A DNA stretch of 64,000 nucleotides from positions 275,972,122 through 276,036,121 of the forward strand of contig NC_084795.1 of the NCBI RefSeq assembly GCF_963169125.1, given 5' to 3'. The notes under the pieces are model-generated. The model ran no database searches. It saw only the letters and a program-made list of their open reading frames with translations, and was not told the origin of the DNA. The stretch comes from Humulus lupulus (taxonomy: Eukaryota > Streptophyta > Magnoliopsida > Rosales > Cannabaceae). How positions within the stretch are numbered: the stretch's first letter is position 1; each line of letters starts with the position of its first letter. Below are positions 57,619-64,000 of the stretch, piece by piece. The position numbers and the translations under genes were made by a program.

Positions 57619-60539
57619 TCAACTAATCTTATTTTCAATATCTAGTAAAATTTCATCTGGGAACATTAGCTGTCCAAGTGAAATATCACTAAAACGCTTG
57701 GCTAACAATCGTTTGCGAGCAAGAAGTTGTTGAGAAACTAGCTTCATTGTTGGTCGATTCATTGGTTTGGCATTTAGGCATGCAAATCCCAGCGTAGTAA
57801 TAAGAACAATATCACTTTCAACAATCCCATTTCTTGGCGGTGATGGGCGGTGGTCTATTATTTCAGTCAGCAACATATTTTGAATTGACGATGATGAAGA
57901 TGACAATGACGACAAAAATTCTCCAGGGTGCTTACCCATTAACGTTTCGAGTACCACTACACCAAAGCTATAAACGTCACATTTTTCCGTTATGGCCATG
58001 GTGTAGGCAAATTCTACATGTCAATCACAACAAGATGAAGTATCCTTGAGTTAAAGATTCGAATTTCTTTCCAAATCAATGATTTAATTTCACTTCAATA
58101 CATGTAAGTGTAAAGAATATTAATTTGGCAAGGGAATGGAATGTAAAAAAAGTTACCTGGAGCAATATAGCCGTATGTACCAGCAATCATGGTTCGATTG
58201 GAAGTATCGGGATCAAGTAATCTTGCGGTTCCATAATCAGACACAAAAGCCTCAAATTCTGAGTTCAATAAGATGTTGGTGCTCTTTACATCACGATGAA
58301 CAATTGGAGGAGTGCAATCATGATGCATGTAAGACAATGCATAAGCTATGTCTTTGATGACATTAATTCTCTTACTCCAATCTAATTCCACAGCTTCTAA
58401 ATCATCGCTTAGAACACAAAACAAGCTTCCTCTTTCCATATACTCGTAAATCAAAAACATGCTTCTTTTGTTCAAACAGAATCCATAGAGTCTTATGATA
58501 TTTTTGTGACGAATTTTAGTCAACGTTTCTACCTCATTCTCAAAACTCTTTCTGAATGATACTTCTTCTGCCTCTGAACTGTGAAGCTTCTTCAAGGCAA
58601 CTACTTTGCCACTAGGTAGTTGTGCTCTATATACACTACCGTAACCACCTGTTCCAACGCAATATCGAATGTCAAAATCTTCCGTTGCTTTTAGGATATC
58701 TTCAAATGCAATTTTCCCATCATAATTCCATACGGACAATATATCACCATTTTTTGAAGCTCCTTTAGTAGGTTGGACTTGTCTAGTTTTGAAATGACAC
58801 TTATCGGCCAACAGAAATAAATTGATCAAACAAAAGGCAAAGAAGGCCAAGACGATGCAAATAATGATCGCAACTTGAGGGGTAGACTTGGGGGGTAGAC
58901 TTGGCGATGGAGTTGGGGGGGTAGACTTGGGGCATTGAAGGGGATGGTTGAAAGAAATGATGTCACCTTCAACAGGCTCTTCGCCAGTTGGACCCTTTAA
59001 AGAGTTGTAAGACAGATCCAAAGACTCTAATATTGACAAGCAGGCAAATTCAGAAGGTATGATCCCTGATATGTTGTTATGTGATAAGTCCAAGAAAGTC
59101 AGCTTTCTGAGCTTTACAATATTTGAATCCATGGAACCATATATTCTATTTGAACCTAGTGAAAGAACTTCAATTGATTGCAAAACCGTAAGAATTGGCA
59201 TAATTGGACAACTGAGGTTGTTGGAACTAACATCCAGAAATGTTAAGTTCTTCAAATTTGAAATTTCTAATGGAATGCAACCAATCAATTGATTTTGGCT
59301 AAGGACTAACGACTCTAGGTTTCTTAGTTTTCTAATTTCCAGAGGGAGTGGACCATCAAATTCGTTTGAACTAAGGTCCAACTCCACCAAATTGGTTAGA
59401 TCACCCAAAGCCGGAGGTATGGAACCATTGATTTTGTTGTGGGAAAATGATAGGGAAGTCAATCTGTTCAGCTGGAATATACTGGATGGGAGTTGTCCTT
59501 GGAGGCTGTTGTAAGACAGGTCAAGAGAAACCATGTTCTTCAGCTTTCCTAAATCAATTGGAATAGACCCATTAATTTGATTAGATGACATATGTAGATG
59601 AGTGAGGTTGGAAAAAAGAGCAACAGTTAAAGGAATTGGACAACTGAGGTTGTTGGAACTAAGATCCAGAAATGTAAAGTTCTTCAAATTTGCAATTTCT
59701 AATGGAATGCAACCAATCAATTGATTTTGGCTAAGGTCCAACTCCACCAAATTGGTTAGATCACCCAAAGCCGGAGGTATGGAACCATTGATTTTGTTGT
59801 AGGAAAATGATAGGGAAGTCAATCTGTTCAGCTGGAATATACTGGATGGGAGTTGTCCTTGGAGGCTGTTGTAAGACAGGTCAAGAGAAACCATGTTCTT
59901 CAGCTTTCTTAAATCAATTGGAATAGACCCATTAATTTGATTAGATGACATATGTAGATGAGTGAGGTTGGAAAAAAGAGCAATAGTTGAAGGAATTGGA
60001 CCGCTAAAATAGTTATAGCTGAAATTTAATGCAATAAGATTCTTTAAACTACCCAATTCTCTTGGAATTGAACCATATAGGTTATTATAAGAAAGATCAA
60101 ACACCATCAACCTGGAGAGGTTGGCAATTGAAAGAGGTAATTGGCCTGTTAGACAATTTTTGGAAAGGTGAAGGTGGGTGAGCTTTGAAAGAGTACCTAT
60201 GTGGGATGGAATATCTCCATAAAGCCCGGCAGAGGAAAGATTCAGATGGACTAAGTTTGGAAAGCAAGACCAGTTGAATTTCTCCAATGACCAGAATTCA
60301 CAATATTCACAATAATCATAAGAAAGAGTAATTTGAGTAATCTGTCGAGCGGGGTCGCAAGTGATACCAGACCAAGTGCAATATTGGGTTGCATTGTCGA
60401 CAGAGTCGTGGCTGCACCACCCACTTAGCAGCAATGAAAGCACTTCATGTTGATCTTCGTCGTACGGTGAAGCTTGAACTAAGACATTGGCTGCATAGAC
60501 TAGTCCTACAATAATGAGTATTAAAGTGGAGGATTTAAT
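57619..60539 (-). pseudogene. kinase copy C: LRR receptor-like kinase, start codon lost, LRR array expanded
   Basis: Exons 58157-60539 and 57619-58013, with the same 143-nt intron as copy A. The frame is open for 925 codons, but the start triplet is ATT (plus-strand AAT at 60537-60539) where copy A has ATG. An in-frame TAA lies just upstream, and the next ATG is about 115 codons into the LRRs. The signal peptide, LRR cap, membrane helix and kinase ([28 protein letters not shown]) are otherwise intact. About 17 LRRs are present against 12 in copy A, through a 360-bp (five-LRR) tandem duplication. It is called a pseudogene only for the missing ATG. Initiation at a non-AUG codon is possible but weak. 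Confidence 0.85.
59373..60000 (-). repeat. in-frame tandem duplication of five LRRs in kinase C
   Basis: 59373-59640 and 59733-60000 are nearly identical at an exact offset of 360 bp, which is 5 x 24 codons. At the joins two hybrid repeats formed ([16 protein letters not shown] and [15 protein letters not shown]), so LRR phase is kept. Confidence 0.93.
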
Positions 60540-60935
60540 GGTTTACAAAGATGAGTGAGTGACTGCTTCCACAGTCAGCTTGAACTTGAAGACGTTATTA
60601 TATAGTAATTTGTGACAGTGACACAAGAATAATTGAACCACGTGGTAAACACGGCCACACTGTCATTCTTATTGACTTTTAATTTATATATTTTACTTTA
60701 TCTCATATGATATGATGAACTTTTTAATCAACATCATAATAAAATATTGACTGGACATGGGGCATGCAATCAACATCAACAGCGACACTTGAAGCCAATT
60801 TTTCCATTTTCAAAATTAACTTTGCATTGAATGATGATGATTTTAATTGGATAATCAATTGACAAAATGTTATTTGACAGGGAAGGGGCTACTTCCACTT
60901 CAATGACTCCAACGTGATTGAAGGGCTCGGGCAAT
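60540..60935 (-). promoter_or_regulatory. kinase C upstream region
   Basis: Matches the kinase A promoter side. The TATA box is kept (CTATATAATAACG on minus, about 60592-60605). An insert of about 50 bp including CCACGTGG follows it upstream, so a G-box-like element lies near 60640. The match to unit A ends at 60935, where D2 begins. Confidence 0.5.
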
Positions 60936-62757
60936 ATTCCCACTATGAATTACCCAAAGGCTGCAATGGCCTTGCCGTTTCCTGATATTCTGTCTTAACA
61001 TGTTAACAGGTTAAGAACTTTTTACGCATCCCATTACGTCCCTCTTCACCTCAGGCTATCACTATAAAGCTTTCACATCCTGTTACCTCTTCACGATGCC
61101 TGAATGAAGCGAATAAAAGAATAGCATGAGATTCATCCAGAATCTCTTAGTTAATCCCAATGTCCATCAGATCCCGAGTCCGATCTTTATACCAGAACAA
61201 ATCCATATCTTTCGCTGCACAACTCTTAGCTAATCCAGCTAAAGCTTTCCATTCAAACTTGCCCATCTGTGGCTCACTTAACTATCTTTCCTTTTTAATC
61301 TTTCTTGAGATAATAATCTCAAACAATAAACTGGCCACCTGGCCCACCAGAAACTCTACTCCAGTCCTGCTCAGATTCTTTAGTCAACATATTGCATAGG
61401 CAGTCACTTTCCTCTACCACTAGGATGTCATAACAATCCACTAACTGATTCTGGTCTATAAAAGACCCAACACATTTTTCCCCAAGGCACCTGAAATATC
61501 TTTACCAACCATGGACACTCCTGTCCCCAAGGCACTCTTCATTCTTGGCAATTCTCCGCACAGAGAAAACACCACTCTACCATCATCTAAACCGATCATA
61601 AATCCCATCCAAATAAACCTTTGAATGCTCTATTCATCTGACTCACAAACACTTAGCGTTAAACCAATTCTCAAGACATATTCAGCACTTGCAGTGCTCC
61701 AAACCAATACTAACACAATCCTTTATATAACTTCCTCTCCCTGATCTCTAGCTGGTCCTAACCAGATCCAAGATCAACCTTAAAGAATTCCATCTTACTC
61801 AACAATTAAACCTTTTAATTCTTATAACTCCACTGAGCCACTCAATACAGTACTTACATCTGATTCTATTTCTGACACTACTCCAATCACCATTATAGTC
61901 TTTTTATGACAAGAAGCCTTGACAGACCATCTGGTAACACATTCAGAACCCACAGACTAATCCAGTCTGTCCTGATCTCACTGGTACAATCCAGGTGATA
62001 TCCATCACGCTAGCTAAGAGCTCCTCACATCCCCCTGCGCAAAACTCTAGCTCTCGCTACAAGTATCATAAGCATGCAGAACCGTGCACCATACCAACTA
62101 ACACAAGGCTCTCCACTCCCAAGCCCAAGAATTACTATACTTTCCTTGTCATTCACGATTGCTATTTAATTACTTACCCAATCCAAACCCTGGATCAAAC
62201 CAAAGCCTGTCATAACCAGCTTTATCAGAATACCTGATGAGTCCTTTCCATAACCCAACTCATCTCTTAAGTTGCCAATACCGTATTACATTTCCCATCA
62301 CAACATAACCATGTGATCCACATATATACCATCTTTATACCTTTCTCTATATATATACCAACAAAAGAAAAGCATGGTACCAAAGCCAAACAACATAACT
62401 CAAAACTCAGGGCTAGTAAACTGACCTGTCACCCCCGAGGAACTAGTCTCGGTCTCAGACTCTAATTGCCCTGGAATAAACACTTGAGTTCGAATCGAGC
62501 TATCTATCCTCCTCTGTTCAAGCTCTCTTAGCCTTGGGCAATTCTTCTTACGATGTCCAAACATTCCGCAAAAGAAGCATGCCTTTGCTCTGCATTCTCC
62601 CAAATGATGCTTCTTACACCGAGCGCATTCTGGGTATGGCTTCCAACTTTTCTTCTTTCTTACTCCCATAAGTGGAGATACCACTATCTGAGTTCCGTGC
62701 TCTCCAGCACTTTTCTGCCCAATCTGATGTCCTATGCTCTCAACAACAAGAGCCTTC
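60936..62757 (-). mobile_element. gag-only Ty3/gypsy-type fragment, copy D2
   Basis: Repeat of 48988-50807 at a nearly constant offset of 11948-11950 bp, with scattered substitutions (about 97 percent by eye). It joins the kinase C upstream region on the left and a different leader at 62758. Neither edge looks like an LTR end. Confidence 0.75.
62400..62757 (-). pseudogene. Ty3/gypsy Gag C-terminal fragment (D2)
   Basis: Carries CARCKKHHLGEC and an intact knuckle CFFCGMFGHRKKNC, ending like D1 (SSSGVTGQFTSPEF). The N-terminal Gag core is missing from 62758 on, replaced by unrelated sequence. Confidence 0.8.
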
Positions 62758-63121
62758 ATCAGCGACATCTTCAGTGCTCCAGGCAGCTTCTGCAACTTCC
62801 GGCGACATCTTCGGTGCTCCAGGCGGTTCTGCAACTTCCGACGTCATCTTCGGCAACATCTTCGGCGCTCTAGGCGGTCTGCAACTCCAGGGGAAATCTC
62901 TGTCCAACCCTCCTCGACAATCTCAGTCTTATATTCACTCTCACATATTCAGCCAACCTTTCCTTATCCTCTCACATCTCCCTGGCATAAAACAATTTTT
63001 TATTCACTCTCACATATTCAGCCAACCTTTCTTTATTCACGCCTCTCATGTCTCCCTGCCATAACACAATTTTTTATTTGATACATCCCCACTTGTCAGC
63101 CACCCCTAGCCACGTGTCATC
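62758..63121 (+). repeat. Copia-3 leader with two short tandem repeats
   Basis: 62758-62890 holds three to four imperfect units of GGCGACATCTTCGGTGCTCC plus GGTTCTGCAACTTCC. 62932-63075 holds two units (period about 70 bp) starting ATTCACTCTCACATATTCAG. No PBS of the TGGTATCAGAGC type and no clear LTR end are seen here, so how this leader relates to the gag frame is open. Confidence 0.6.
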
Positions 63122-64000
63122 ATGTCAAGCAGTGATGAAATTTCTTCTCAAATTAGTGGGCCTAACTCAAATCCAGCCCAAAGTCAGTCCTTTGGCTCCA
63201 TTTATAGTCATGATACCAGCTCTCTCCACATTACAGCCCACAAACTTGATGGTAGAAACTATTTACAGTGGGCACAGTCAGTAAAGTTAGTCATTTGTGG
63301 ACGTGGAAAACTCGGATATCTCACCGGTGACCTTCCTGCCCCTCCATTGACTGACTCAACCTACAAGGTATGGCAGGCTGAGAATTCTATTATACTTGCA
63401 TGGCTTATTAATTCAATGGATCCAAAGATCAGTCGCAGGTATTTATTTTTTAAAACTGCTAAGGAAGTATGGGATGCTGCAAAAAAGATGTACTCTGATC
63501 TTGGGAATGCCTCTAAGATTTTTGAAATTCGTACCAAACTCAAAGAAATCAAGCAAGGTAATCACACTGTTACCCAATATTTTTCAAACTTACAAGACCT
63601 GTGGCAGGAACTCGATTTGTATCTGGATACCACTCCTTTGTGTGCCACCTGCACCACTCTTCAGCGCCAACAATTAGAAAAAGAGCGGGTCTTTGAATTT
63701 CTTACTGGGTTGAACAGTAATCTTGATGAAGTTCAAGGTCGTTTGGTGAGTCGTTCTCCATTTCCTGACACTGAAGAAGCTTTCTCTAAGGTCAGACGTG
63801 AAGAAGCACGTCGTCGCGTCATGCTCACTACTCAAGAATTATCGCCCGTAGAGAGTTCAGCTCTTGTCTCAAAATCTGGTCCACCACCGTTTGGCAGATC
63901 AAATCCTGATCCTCGACCTAATCACAAGGGTGATCGACCTTGGTGTGATCACTGTCAACGTCATGGTCACACTCGCTCCACTTGTTGGGAAATTCATGGT
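63122..64000 (+). CDS. Copia-3 gag, open to the window end (partial)
   Basis: From ATG at 63122 the frame is open for 293 codons and leaves the window. It shows a DUF4219/UBN2-type Copia Gag: HKLDGRNYLQWAQSVKLVI, GKLGYLTGDLPAP, WLINSMDPKISRRYLFFKTA, EVWDAAKKMYSD, IFEIRTKLKEIKQG and YFSNLQDLWQELD. A zinc knuckle of the form CDHCQRHGHTRSTC follows at the very end. This resembles RE1-type Copia Gag and is clearly different from the Sirevirus-like Gag of Copia-1 and Copia-2. Protease, integrase and RT would be expected to the right. The frame shows no lesion. Confidence 0.88.
   Translation, partial: MSSSDEISSQISGPNSNPAQSQSFGSIYSHDTSSLHITAHKLDGRNYLQWAQSVKLVICGRGKLGYLTGDLPAPPLTDSTYKVWQAENSIILAWLINSMDPKISRRYLFFKTAKEVWDAAKKMYSDLGNASKIFEIRTKLKEIKQGNHTVTQYFSNLQDLWQELDLYLDTTPLCATCTTLQRQQLEKERVFEFLTGLNSNLDEVQGRLVSRSPFPDTEEAFSKVRREEARRRVMLTTQELSPVESSALVSKSGPPPFGRSNPDPRPNHKGDRPWCDHCQRHGHTRSTCWEIHG

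Noticed and set aside
15147..57638. Frames ending in the kinase 3' flanks (15147-15356, 22430-22699, 57384-57638)
   Set aside because: AT-rich downstream sequence with no domain, differing between copies at the N-terminus.
15596..58357. Plus-strand frames of 71-73 codons antisense to all three kinases
   Set aside because: They are shadows of the kinase exons. The repeated occurrence comes from the gene duplication.

Overview
The window is nuclear DNA of a dicot plant. It is AT-rich, holds no prokaryote-style operons, carries a spliced LRR receptor kinase family, and is mostly nested retrotransposons. I cannot name the species. The host genes are a cluster of three closely related LRR receptor-like kinase copies of the MIK2-like type on the minus strand: copy A (15381-17950) is apparently intact, copy B (22724-24388) is a shuffled pseudogene, and copy C (57619-60539) has an expanded LRR array but no ATG. 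There is also an NLR resistance-gene remnant (21269-21490) and a small putative secreted-peptide gene split in two by a retrotransposon.

Left block (1-14754). A piece of plastid DNA of about 1.0 kb (psbH, psbN, psbT, end of psbB) sits in the nucleus at 1699-2028 and 14088-14754. A LINE (2029-14073) inserted between psbH and psbN, leaving a 14-bp target duplication. A Sirevirus-like Copia element (Copia-1, 5579 to about 13165) then inserted into LINE ORF2. Copia-1 keeps a 1623-codon gag-pol frame but has lost its 3' LTR, and part of the LINE went with it. The flank of kinase copy C (near 56994) lacks the plastid DNA and so works as an empty site.

Middle block (14755-44210). Kinase A is followed by an AT-rich inverted-repeat arm, a Copia 3' LTR, the NLR remnant, a displaced LRR fragment and kinase pseudogene B. 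Copia-2 (28286-38833, minus) is structurally complete, with two LTRs of about 1.13 kb, a 5-bp target duplication, PBS, polypurine tract, gag-pol and an env-like ORF3, but it has several coding lesions. It interrupts the small peptide gene. A Ty3/gypsy chromovirus (39712-44210, minus) follows, with a deleted 5' internal region.

Right block (44211-64000). After about 4.4 kb of featureless AT-rich DNA come a gag-only Ty3/gypsy-type fragment (copy D1, repeated as D2 at 60936-62757), a second LINE split by a solo LTR with a 5-bp target duplication, a possible CACTA-type protein fragment, a second solo LTR carrying a GC-rich minisatellite, kinase copy C, fragment D2, and the start of a third Copia element whose gag frame runs off the window end.

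I do not see a convincing new biological system. The strongest material is the layered insertion history with internally provable boundaries and the ongoing remodelling of the kinase LRR arrays. All reading was by eye: similarity figures are estimates and family names come from recognised motifs, not database searches.
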